Shown: positions 29,998 through 38,625 of the stretch, piece after piece
Position numbering within the stretch: position 1 is the first letter of the stretch
How the letters are laid out: each line of letters starts with the position of its first letter
Source: Phytophthora colocasiae
Lineage: Eukaryota > Oomycota > Peronosporomycetes > Peronosporales > Peronosporaceae
Direction: 5' to 3'
NCBI GenBank assembly: GCA_018806915.1
Contig: JAGKQI010000088.1
Coordinates: 992,001-1,056,000, forward strand
Length of the DNA: 64,000 nucleotides
Notes under the pieces: model-generated
Databases searched by the model: none
The model's input: the letters and a program-made list of their open reading frames with translations, nothing else
Told to the model about the DNA's origin: nothing
Made by a program: the position numbers and the translations under genes

Positions 29998-31113
29998 TCA
30001 AACATTCCGCGACGAGCGGAAGCGGTGTAAAGAACGCTGCAACGGCTCCCCTTCGTTCAGGGCTTCGACGATTTTACTGTCCTGGTCCTCGATGATTTCT
30101 GCTCGCATTGCAACCTCCTGGGCACGGTCAGCAGGGATTACGACAACTCCGTTGATATCTCCACGGATAATATCATTGGGACGCACTACACAACCTGCAA
30201 CAATGATATTGCCGTTCACTTCTCCAATGGTAGTTGACCCGAACACACCGTGCACCGACGTGGACCTCGCGAAAGCAGGGAAGTTTATCGCGCAGAGCTC
30301 TTGAATATCCCGTACGCGTCCGTCCGTCACAACTCCAGCCACATTTCTCGCCTTCGATGCAGTCGCTAGCAGTCCACCGAATACAGCCGTCGTTATCCCT
30401 GGTGGGGAACTGATCACTACTACTTGGCCCATCTCTGCAGTGTCCATGTAGTTATAGGACACATTAGAGCGAGACATAGACCCTGTCGACGGCATCATCC
30501 TCACTGTCAATGCCGGTCCGCAAATATTCATCGCTAAAGGTGCGTCATAGCCTCGAACTAAATCCACATCGACTAAATAGCCCTGAATCTTCATCTGAGC
30601 CATCGCATCGCCAATAAGGCACGTCGACAGTTTGGCCAACCGCAGCAATATCTCAGTCGTGTCCTGAGGAGGTTCAACCTCCGCTTCCAACATGTTACTA
30701 AGCAGTTGCTGGTCTGCTCTCCTCAGTGTTAACGCCGTGGGTGCTGGAGACACGTAAGTTTCTGTAGTGGGCGGTGGCACAGCGAGGGACGCTACTGTCG
30801 TCGCCATTGCATCAGGAGAACCGTCATCCACTTCCGTTTCATCCTCCTCCTCTTCTTCTTCTACTTCGTCCTTATCACTTCCTTTAGGACTCGAATTGGG
30901 CTCAGGAGCTGTCTGCTTTGGAGTGTTTCTAGGGCGTTGATTGGTCTGGAAACTCGGTTCGCACGATTGCTTGAGGTGCTCAGCGAGACGCGTGGCGTTA
31001 CTGGCATATTGTTTACTGCATTTCTTGCACTGGTAACGTACGAGCCCCCTGTAGCCTGGCTCGGCCTCCAACCGGTCAAAGTAGTCGTACACGTTGCTAG
31101 GCTTCCTGCCCAT
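29998..31113 (-). CDS. BED zinc finger-RraA fusion protein 3
   Basis: 371 residues from MGRKPSNVYDYFDRL at 31113. BED finger at residues ~5-58: VYDYFDRLEAEPGYRG, CKKCSKQY and HLKQSC. A long linker (~60-165) includes an acidic run DEVEEEEEEDETEVDD and Pro/Thr-rich sequence. The RraA core follows: CLIGDAMAQMKI, ICGPALTVRMMPSTG, VISSPPGITTAVFGGLLA, VTDGRVRD and STSVHGVFG. This copy has the longest linker and the best-preserved core. It shares the PLxRSLHRFR C-terminal pattern with the other paralogues, including the finger-less one at 11588. Confidence 0.9.
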   Translation of the reverse strand: MGRKPSNVYDYFDRLEAEPGYRGLVRYQCKKCSKQYASNATRLAEHLKQSCEPSFQTNQRPRNTPKQTAPEPNSSPKGSDKDEVEEEEEEDETEVDDGSPDAMATTVASLAVPPPTTETYVSPAPTALTLRRADQQLLSNMLEAEVEPPQDTTEILLRLAKLSTCLIGDAMAQMKIQGYLVDVDLVRGYDAPLAMNICGPALTVRMMPSTGSMSRSNVSYNYMDTAEMGQVVVISSPPGITTAVFGGLLATASKARNVAGVVTDGRVRDIQELCAINFPAFARSTSVHGVFGSTTIGEVNGNIIVAGCVVRPNDIIRGDINGVVVIPADRAQEVAMRAEIIEDQDSKIVEALNEGEPLQRSLHRFRSSRNV

Positions 31114-31250
31114 GATGATGTATGGCTCCGAGATGTAATAAAGCAAACTTAAAGCGAATTTTAACGAATCATAGAATGTCCTTTAACAGCCAATAACTAT
31201 CATTATTGTTAGTTTGAATGGACCAATCGTAATTGAGAATAAAGTGCACT

Positions 31251-32638
31251 TCAACGTGAGTTATCATTGTTAATGCCTGAACTCAATAGCAATGGCCTCT
31301 CCTCGCTGTTTGCGGTTGAATAGCCATCGCTCGAAGCTACAGACTCCTCATAGTCTTCTGTGTCATATCCATCCAAACCAAGAGACCGAGGATCACGTCG
31401 AGAATCCCTTGAGCGAGTGAGTGCAGCGCGTCGAAACCCAAAGAACGTAGCAGGTAATCGATCAGAGTCAACACGATCGAAACGCCAGCCAAGATGCAGA
31501 TAGCACGAGTTACAGTGCGTAATAGTCCACGAATAACCAGCAAACCAAGTGTCTTCGGTACTACGCATCATATCCATGAACACATGAGCACGGTCCACTT
31601 CACGAAGAGTTAACACTTGGAAGACGTGGCCTCCAGGATTGACGAACGTTCCTCCCGCAGTGCCACGTGCCGTCATGCTGAAAATATCCCGAGTGTTTGC
31701 AAGTAGGGAGCCGCACATGCAGCAAAAAATATCCTCTTCAACCTGTTCAAGCAGCTCGATCTCCATTCGCAGCAAGCGGACAGTGGAGTTTGTACTCAGC
31801 AATTTCAATCGTTGCGTCGTATCGAGCGGCAAGTTGCCAGCCACCCAATACGCAAACAAATTCGGGTCTTGTCTATCGCTGGGCAGCGCCAAGTAGGGAA
31901 CTAACGCTGACGTCCCGTCCTCCTCTTCTTCGTGGGATGATCTCTCAGTCAGTGGTTTTCGAAACCACTCGCCATGTATGTTGGACAGCAGCATATTCTG
32001 AATTTTTCTCACCAGCATCCGAGAATCGTACAGCGCATATGTGCTGCGGCCCCAGAAGGCCGGGAACTGTCGTTCTCGTAGTCTTTTTAAACTTCTGCAG
32101 TTCTCCATCTCGTCCCCTCGATGCCAACGCAAACCGTCAAACGGAAGGGACTGCGCTCTGTACTGTGGCAATATCTCCACTTCCCCCCACACTATCGGAG
32201 CCCCAAACTCAACTCGGACTTTTTCTTTGAGTCGAAACCGTTGCCTTGCAGCTCCAGTCATCCGAGCGCTGTGGTCTTCTACACTAAATCTCTCCACTCG
32301 AACTGTGGCCCCATACTGTTCTCCTGCCTGGTGTGGAGGCAGCACAGCCAGCAAAGCTCCTTCATGCGATAAAAACTCGCGAATTCCTTCTAGTGTTGAG
32401 TCGGACAGCATTCGGAGGGGAAGATCGTCGCCTGGGAACAAAACCTAGATTTAAAAGCATGTAATTACTAAGCTCGTTTTCTTAAACTTTAAAAGGAAGT
32501 TTTACGTACGATGTCTGGTAAGTAGATTAAGGGTAGTCTTAGGACTTTTCCATCGGGATAAAGTGAGAGTTGGTGGTGGTCTACAGCCTCCAGGTCACCC
32601 AGATAGGCATGAACGCCATCACCTTCACTACTTGCCAT
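31251..32638 (-). CDS. CRBN: cereblon-like protein (Lon N-terminal + CULT domain)
   Basis: Two exons, 32638-32510 and 32444-31251, joined through a 65-nt intron restoring the Lon-like VLFPGDDLPLR motif; 440 residues. The N-terminal half is a Lon-substrate-binding-like beta domain. Residues ~285-375 form a CULT domain: CCMCGSLLANTRDIF and HCNSCYLHLGW supply four zinc-binding cysteines (two CxxC), and the aromatic segment TEDTWFAGYSW plus GW provides the Trp cage that binds glutarimide/cyclic-imide ligands in cereblon. Cereblon is the substrate receptor of CRL4 ubiquitin ligase; a DDB1 contact is inferred, not seen. The Ser/Asp-rich C-terminal tail is unlike animal proteins. Confidence 0.9.
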
Positions 32639-33713
32639 TTAGTCGGTTTAAAGATTGATGGTGTGTGGTACATCATTTATTTAAGGTTCTGGCCAATCAG
32701 TTTGAAGAACGTATTGACCTATGATGAACTATCCAACGATGTTGACCCACCTTCAATAGTTTGTGTCATGCGTCATTAATCGGCTTACCTCGAAGATAAA
32801 ACAGAACTCTTAATACCAACGACAGCCCTCTTCAAAAGGACGCTTAGGAGCTAATTGGTGGCGGCGGAAACTATCATATCAGTGGCAACAACAGGAATGG
32901 CAAGTTGAAGCAGCAGCAAGAGCGCCGGAGTGCGGATAATCCTCGAGTTGAAGCTGGAGAGCACCAAGATGCCAAGATGACCATCCTGCAGCTGGACGAG
33001 AGGCGCTCTTGTCGTCCATGTGGCAACGATAGCGACAGGAGTGATGCAGACTCTGCACCCGTAGCGTAATGCGCGCAGACCTCGTTATCGATGGCCATGC
33101 AATCACCCACAGGCTAACCCAGCAGTATCGTTCTTTGCTCGCTACATAGTGTGGCTCGCAAGCGCCGATAAGCAATGGATGTCACGGTGACGGTCACGTG
33201 ACGGGCTCCGCTTCGGCTGAACCACCTGCATCTCTCCGGTACGGTCACTCGTCAAACCTGATGAATATGCTCTCCCCTCCATAGTTGGTATTAAAGTGAA
33301 AGTGCGTTCATAAAGTCAAAATAGGATAAACTGCTAAACAGTATTATATATCTGATAACTCTTTCTAAAACTATCTACTCAATATAATTATAACAGTTAT
33401 TATCACAGTACTTGTATTACTTCATGCCATGCTGTAAGACAGTATATGCAATCTGTGACTTGTGCAACGGTGAAGACGTGGGATCAGCTCCTGTGCTCTC
33501 TCCTTCTGGGCGGCACCTTCTGGTGGGAGAGCGCAGCGTCAAATGGCGCTGCTGGTCAACTGCGTCTTGTCGTTGACTCAAGTTCTACCCGCAGATATTG
33601 CAGAGTTTTCCACCTTGTCACTTCTACTTTACTCCGGTCAGTGTCAAGTCCGGAGTCCTTTTACTTACTTGCGCTTTTCAATTAGCGTTCGTATTTACTT
33701 CCTCCTGTATCAA
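32639..33713. other. intergenic with an orphan open stretch
   Basis: Divergent region between cereblon-like and KIX/LRR genes. A plus-strand frame is open from about 32846 to a TAA at 33067-33069 (Gly/Asn start, then KLKQQQERRSADNPRVEAGE, CRPCGNDSDRSDADSAPVA) without an initiator ATG. It may be an exon of a decayed gene. The rest is AT-rich and should contain the KIX/LRR promoter. Confidence 0.3.
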
Positions 33714-34805
33714 ATGAGTACCTCCGTCACTTCAACGTGGACTACAGTCCGTCCTGTGACCAAGCAGAACTGGCACTCAGTTATTGATCTCAGTGCTCGA
33801 CGTTCCGTACTGCTCCACATCCTCCTCCTGCTCAAGTCCAAGTACGGGAAAGTTGACACCAAGATCTCGTACATCGGTCGTCGAGCTGAATTGGCTTTGT
33901 ACTCTCAAGCCTTTTCCGCTTGGGAGTATCGTAATCCTCAAACCCTCAGTCGTCGACTGCACTCGCTGGTTGTAAAACTCCATTTGAACAACCTCGCGAC
34001 TTCGGAAGATGCGGCTTTTGAAATGGAACAGTCGTTGTCAAGGAAGAGAAAAAGCTCTTCAACTGGTAATGAAGTGGGGAAGCGTGCAAAGTATGAGTCG
34101 ACTGAGAACGCAGTATCTAGCCCGCTGTTTTTCGATGGAAACCGCGATTTTTTGGAGAATGTCTGCTCGTTTCTGGAAGCTCGAGAAGTTCTGCAGTGTG
34201 CAGCGACTTGCACCCTGGCTGCAACTCAACTTCCTCAGTTTGTGAAGACTATCGAGGTGACGACTGTGTCCATGATGAAGCTGACACCTACGACACGTTC
34301 GACGTTTTTCCAGCGATTCCCGAATTTGGAGATCTTCTCGTTGACCGGCAGGATGCAAGCACAACAGTTCAATTTCCAGGACGAGCAAACGTTGGTTGCT
34401 CGTAACGTCTTGGTTCGTAGTATGCTTTACGCTCTGAGCAATGCTCAGCTGCCGAGACTGGCTGTGTTTTCGCTCAACTTCTGTTACTCTGAAGGACTCA
34501 AGGACCACGTTACGAGACAGATTGCCTCCGTCTTGGCAGGTCCATCCAGCAAATTCCCACAACTGCACACGCTCTCTCTCGTCGGTAACTGCATCTCGGA
34601 CGACGGTGTTTTGGACCTCTACGATGCGATGGCACTGCCTCGTGATGGTGGATCGCATTTAACTCTGCTGGATCTATCCCAGAATTTCATCGGGGAGCGA
34701 GGCCATGTGCAGATGCAGGAGCTCGTGACCCAATTCGCTGCTTGCGGCTCCAGTTTGATCGTCAACGTGATGAACAACCTCTTGGCGACTAACCCGATGC
34801 AGTAG
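33714..34805 (+). CDS. KIX-like and leucine-rich-repeat protein
   Basis: 363 residues from the MSTSVTSTW methionine; the open frame extends upstream to 33543 but that part looks like 5' UTR. Residues ~15-85 resemble a KIX/Med15-type helical bundle: ARRSVLLHILLLLKSKYG, RAELALYSQAFSAWEYRN, LSRRLHSLVVKLH. A basic patch SRKRKSSSTGNEVGKRAK looks like a nuclear signal. From ~130 an F-box-like segment (FLENVCSFLEAREVLQCAAT) is followed by degenerate LRRs (FPQLHTLSLVGNCISDDGV, LTLLDLSQNFIGERG). Such proteins probably couple activator binding to transcription or ubiquitylation. It is convergent with the kinase remnant. Confidence 0.75.
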   Translation: MSTSVTSTWTTVRPVTKQNWHSVIDLSARRSVLLHILLLLKSKYGKVDTKISYIGRRAELALYSQAFSAWEYRNPQTLSRRLHSLVVKLHLNNLATSEDAAFEMEQSLSRKRKSSSTGNEVGKRAKYESTENAVSSPLFFDGNRDFLENVCSFLEAREVLQCAATCTLAATQLPQFVKTIEVTTVSMMKLTPTTRSTFFQRFPNLEIFSLTGRMQAQQFNFQDEQTLVARNVLVRSMLYALSNAQLPRLAVFSLNFCYSEGLKDHVTRQIASVLAGPSSKFPQLHTLSLVGNCISDDGVLDLYDAMALPRDGGSHLTLLDLSQNFIGERGHVQMQELVTQFAACGSSLIVNVMNNLLATNPMQ

Positions 34806-34871
34806 ACTCGATACAGGATTTATGTTTGTATTCTAGAGTGTATTGAATGAACTTGTGAATGAATTTGCCCT

Positions 34872-35495
34872 TTACATTTCCGAAGACAAGATCGTATGTA
34901 GTTTGTAGAGAACCTCCGCTGCTGATGGTCTCTGTGCTGGGTCCATTGCAACACAAGCTTTTCCCAGCATCTGGGTGGAACGTTGTGAGAACTCAACCTG
35001 TAAATTACCTGCTATCATGCGCTGTACAATGAGCGACTCAGGGATTTTGTGTCGGGAGTTCGATTGCGCCTCGATATGAGAATATGGCAACGAATGCACA
35101 TCCAGCTCTGATAAAACCACTCCGAACGAGAAAACGTCGGCTTTTTCGTCGTATCGATGTCCCATGATTACCTCTGGAGCCATCCCGAGAGTCCCAAGCA
35201 ACTCCGATGAGCTGTGCGATCCGCGGGTGATCCATCGTCGTCATCATCTTGGCTTCGGAGCAGAAATCCATCACACACTCGATGTTTTTCCTGGTTTCAG
35301 GCAGCAGAGACTTGACTGTCACTAATTGTTCGTTGAATGTGCCTTTGAACACCTCTGCGTAGCCATCTCGACTGATGAGTTCATGAACAACCACCTTGCT
35401 GCGTGGGATCCGAACGGCAACGATCACTTCGTCGTCCCAGACGCCAGTAACTCTCGAGTCTTCACGATATCCGTGAACGTCCGCCATAGTGCATC
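34872..35495 (-). pseudogene. TKL-type protein kinase remnant, catalytic core deleted, 5' part cut off by LTR element
   Basis: From the LTR junction downward: N-lobe features (VVVHELISRDGYAEVFKGTF as Gly-loop region, LVTVKSLLPE with the ATP-binding Lys, EAKMMTTMDHPRIAQLIGVAW). Then, at about 35195, the reading frame changes by one and jumps straight to the activation-segment end GMAPEVIMGHRY and the C-lobe (KADVFSFGVVLSELD, DPAQRPSAAEVLYKL). The hinge, HRD catalytic loop and DFG motif are missing, so it cannot be an active kinase. The remaining 5' part lies across the retroelement at 49248 onward. Confidence 0.85.
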
Positions 35496-35923
35496 TGTCC
35501 CGTGTCCGGGAATGAGACCCTCGAACCAGCGTATTCGGCTGTGCCCCATGCCTCGGGGCCTTGTCATCTGTCGCACTCGCCGAGTTGTGACCACTTGGCG
35601 TAGTAGACTGTCCGCGGTCCACTCCATGATGTATCCCCGTTTACCTCACCCGAGCGGTCCATCGGCGTCCTCCCGCGAGTGTCGTGCGGAGGGAGGACAT
35701 CGACAAGGACTCTCGCCCTACTGCGTCGACGGGAAGTCACCTACAAGTGCATTTTTGGAGTGAAAGGAGCTCTCTATATATCTAGTCAGTCGTGATTTTA
35801 CCTGCTAAGAACAACAACAACAACCAGTGACTTATATTTGTTTAAGTTAGTCCTCGAACTCCCTACTTGGACCTGCACTCACCTAACAGCCCGCTAGTAC
35901 CCGATCCTTAACAGGTCGCGACA
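35496..35923 (+). repeat. 5' LTR
   Basis: 428 bp, TGTCCCGTG...GCGACA. A TATA-like stretch CTCTCTATATATC lies near 35770-35783, followed by an (AAC)n-rich leader. The antisense strand contains an ATG-initiated open frame (35622 down) that runs in frame into the adjoining kinase remnant. Confidence 0.95.
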
Positions 35924-35925
35924 AG

Positions 35926-35943
35926 TGGTGGAGAAGCAGGGTA
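35926..35943 (+). other. primer-binding site
   Basis: TGGTGGAGAAGCAGGGTA begins 2 bases after the 5' LTR. It starts with the TGG complementary to a tRNA 3' CCA end. The priming tRNA could not be named without a tRNA set. Confidence 0.7.
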
Positions 35944-36139
35944 CTAGCCTGCTGGAGAAGGGTTCTCGGAAGTGAACTTTAAGTGACTACTTAAACGAGG
36001 AAGTGAAGTACTCTTGTCCTACCAACTAGTTGTTAGTTGGTTAACTGAGTGGTTCGTCAGGGCGGGAGTGCGGCAACTACCGGAACACAAGACGGCTCAA
36101 GAAGAACAGGAGCGGGACGAGCAAGAACCCGAAATCGAG

Positions 36140-38566
36140 ATGTCTTCGTTCGGACCCGGTGTCGGAGATGACGACAGGAGCACTACCTCGAGTGAAAACG
36201 GTGGCACGGGCCCATCTGCTACTTCCTGGTTCAGGGGAGGAGCGAGTCGCCCTCCTGCGGTGACCCCTGCGAGTCCAGGAGGCAGTGACAGTCAACCTGC
36301 GACTTCGTGGTTTGGACCCGGGGGACCTCCAGCTACTACGCACCCGGGGAGGCCGAGCTTAACTGCTCCTGGAGGGTTAACCACGGTCCAGGCCATGGTA
36401 CGTAGAGCTGCCCTGGGTTCTACTCGCCCAGTGCAACAACCTCCTCCTGCAAGGCCTCGACTGACTCGAAGTCTCTCCGAGCCCAGGAAGGGAGAAGCTA
36501 GACCACTTGCTAGCCCCGTAACTACTCACGGCGGATTTACCTTACATGGAGTGACTTCCAGTACCGGACTCGCCGCAGCGACTCCTGTGCCCCAGAGTGA
36601 GACTCAATTCCAAGCTTCAACTCCTAGGACCAGCCAGCCAGCGACTACGCCGATGACTCCAGTAGTTCCCGTTCCCCCTACTCCGTCAGCGACTCATCCG
36701 GGAGTCGCGACTATGGGAGTAGTTGATGCTACCAAGCACTACCTGTACCCGCCTCAACTGATGGCTCAACCTGGATACGCTCCTAGCGTAGGGACTGGTG
36801 AGAACGTAGCTGTTAGTTCTACGGGAACTAATCCAACCGGATGGAGTGGTCAACTCCCTGGACTACCACCTACTGCTCCGGTGATGACTCCTGCTACCAG
36901 CGTACCTCAGTCTACTCGTTCAGCGATCCCGAGTTATCAGAACGTGACTCTTGGCGCGACTCCCGGCAACCCTGGCACCGGACTGAACAATCCGTTTATC
37001 CAGCCCGTCGGATGGTCGGCAGCGGCCGGTTTCTCCTACGGCACTCCAGCTCCTATCTCCTATGCGACTACCTCCGTGTCGCCTCAAGTGACTCATGTCT
37101 CTACGACTCGAGTACCTCCTAGCAACGCTCTTACGACTCCTATGAATGTGGCTCCACAGTTGACCTCAGTTCCTGCTATGACGACTCCTGCCACTACTAG
37201 TTACCAGCAAGCGACTGCTGGGCAGACAGCTTACTGGAGTCAACCGCAGCAACCTGGGAATTCGGCTCAAGCCACTAGTCTACCCCCTCCCGTGACTGCT
37301 CCGACCTCGGTGACTGCTGGACAACTCGCGAGTGGCGTAAGTAGCCAACCTTACTCTACTGTACCTAGTCAACTTCCTGGACACTACACTCCGAACTACC
37401 AACAGTCTGTGAGTCAGGTGACTAGGCCTCCTCTAGGTATGCCGTCCAACATCAAGAATGCAGTCCGGATGATCCAACCGTTTTACTCCGATGGAGCTTC
37501 AGCAGACAAAGCTCGATCCTTCTGGGGTGCATTCGAGAGAGCTACTGAAGGACTTGACGACTCCTTACGGTTGAGTGCCTTCAGGGAGTGTCTTAAGGGC
37601 AAAACTGGTGAAGAATGGTGGACTTACTCCCAGATTAACGACTTCAACACTCTGAGAACTCGCTTCCACAACCAGTTCGTGTGTCAGACTCCACTTCAAA
37701 TGATTGAGCGGCTGAAGGTGACCAAACGGTCTCGAGGTATGTCGGCCGAGGTGTGGGGCGACTTAATTTCGAGTCTCTGTGACGCCGCTCAGTACTTTGA
37801 CCCCGAGATGAGATACCAGTACTTCTTGTCAGGACTCCGCAACAAGCAGTGGCGAAACACGCTTGACACTTCCATGGTGAACTCGATTCCTCAGGCTGTA
37901 GCAGTGTTGCTTTACAAGAACCAGCACTTGCCTGTGGAGGACGATGCCGACTTCGAGGACGAGCCTCCTAAATCGACTCACAACGACGACTTGATGAAGC
38001 AAATGTTGACCGTGATGCAGCAAACTCAGAGTCTCTTGGCTCAACAACAAGTGCAGGCTACTTCAGCTGCTACTCAGGGAGGAACTACTGCGGCTGCCAT
38101 TCAGTACCAAGCCATGCCTGCTGCTAGTCAAGGAGTGTACGCAATTCAGCCCACTACTTCTCTACCGGTGACTCCTACTCGTGGTATTCGACAGGGTCCT
38201 GACTTGTACACTCAGGAAGGACTCACCGTGTGCGGGAGGTGCCACACGCTGGGGTGCAGTCGACTTAACTGCCGCAGGAACAACTCGACTTGCTCGAACT
38301 GCCAAGGAACTGGTCACGTTTACGTCGAGTGTGAGTTACCCCGAGGGTACCAACGTCAACAGCAGTCAACGAGCCAACGTCAGCAGCAACAACAGTCGCA
38401 GAACACGAACTCCAACTCTCGCACAAACTACCAAGCCAATCGAGGCCTTAGGGTCTGCTTCCTATGTGGAAGTGCGGATCACGTGGTGGCCAACTGCCCG
38501 TCGAGGGAGGCGCTGAACCAGCTAGTCCAGAAGGCTGGGGTTACAGCGAGCTCTAGTCAACACTGA
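36140..38566 (+). CDS. gag: gag polyprotein of the Ty3/gypsy element
   Basis: 808 residues from the first ATG (MSSFGPGVGDDD); the frame is open further upstream. The N-terminal ~430 residues are Pro/Thr/Ser-rich and disordered. Next comes a capsid-like retrotransposon gag domain (IQPFYSDGASADKARSFWGA, GEEWWTYSQINDFNTLRTRF, YFLSGLRNKQWRNTL), then Gln-rich sequence and two CCHC-type knuckles (CSNCQGTGHVYVEC and CFLCGSADHVVANC) for RNA packaging. It ends at a UGA at 38564-38566 that is in frame with the next ORF. Confidence 0.93.
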   Translation: MSSFGPGVGDDDRSTTSSENGGTGPSATSWFRGGASRPPAVTPASPGGSDSQPATSWFGPGGPPATTHPGRPSLTAPGGLTTVQAMVRRAALGSTRPVQQPPPARPRLTRSLSEPRKGEARPLASPVTTHGGFTLHGVTSSTGLAAATPVPQSETQFQASTPRTSQPATTPMTPVVPVPPTPSATHPGVATMGVVDATKHYLYPPQLMAQPGYAPSVGTGENVAVSSTGTNPTGWSGQLPGLPPTAPVMTPATSVPQSTRSAIPSYQNVTLGATPGNPGTGLNNPFIQPVGWSAAAGFSYGTPAPISYATTSVSPQVTHVSTTRVPPSNALTTPMNVAPQLTSVPAMTTPATTSYQQATAGQTAYWSQPQQPGNSAQATSLPPPVTAPTSVTAGQLASGVSSQPYSTVPSQLPGHYTPNYQQSVSQVTRPPLGMPSNIKNAVRMIQPFYSDGASADKARSFWGAFERATEGLDDSLRLSAFRECLKGKTGEEWWTYSQINDFNTLRTRFHNQFVCQTPLQMIERLKVTKRSRGMSAEVWGDLISSLCDAAQYFDPEMRYQYFLSGLRNKQWRNTLDTSMVNSIPQAVAVLLYKNQHLPVEDDADFEDEPPKSTHNDDLMKQMLTVMQQTQSLLAQQQVQATSAATQGGTTAAAIQYQAMPAASQGVYAIQPTTSLPVTPTRGIRQGPDLYTQEGLTVCGRCHTLGCSRLNCRRNNSTCSNCQGTGHVYVECELPRGYQRQQQSTSQRQQQQQSQNTNSNSRTNYQANRGLRVCFLCGSADHVVANCPSREALNQLVQKAGVTASSSQH

Positions 38567-38625
38567 AGGGGGCTGGAGGAAGGGAAGGGTGAAGTCACTC
38601 CTTCCTCCTGCCAGCTAAGTGACTT
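38567..38625 (+). promoter_or_regulatory. predicted stop-readthrough pseudoknot after gag UGA
   Basis: Four bases after the UGA a stem forms between 38571-38583 and 38600-38612 (core GGAGGAAGG with CCTTCCTCC, 9 bp, extended by GGC/GCC past one T-T mismatch). Eight bases of the loop (38592-38599, AAGTCACT) are complementary to 38618-38625 (AGTGACTT), closing an H-type pseudoknot. The frame on the far side is the gag frame. Position and form resemble gammaretroviral gag-pol readthrough signals. Hand-folded; not tested. Confidence 0.5.

Noticed and set aside
31697..32448. Plus-strand ORFs of 177 and 135 codons across the cereblon-like gene
   Set aside because: Antisense shadows; no start context or domain, and the minus strand has clear Lon/CULT motifs.
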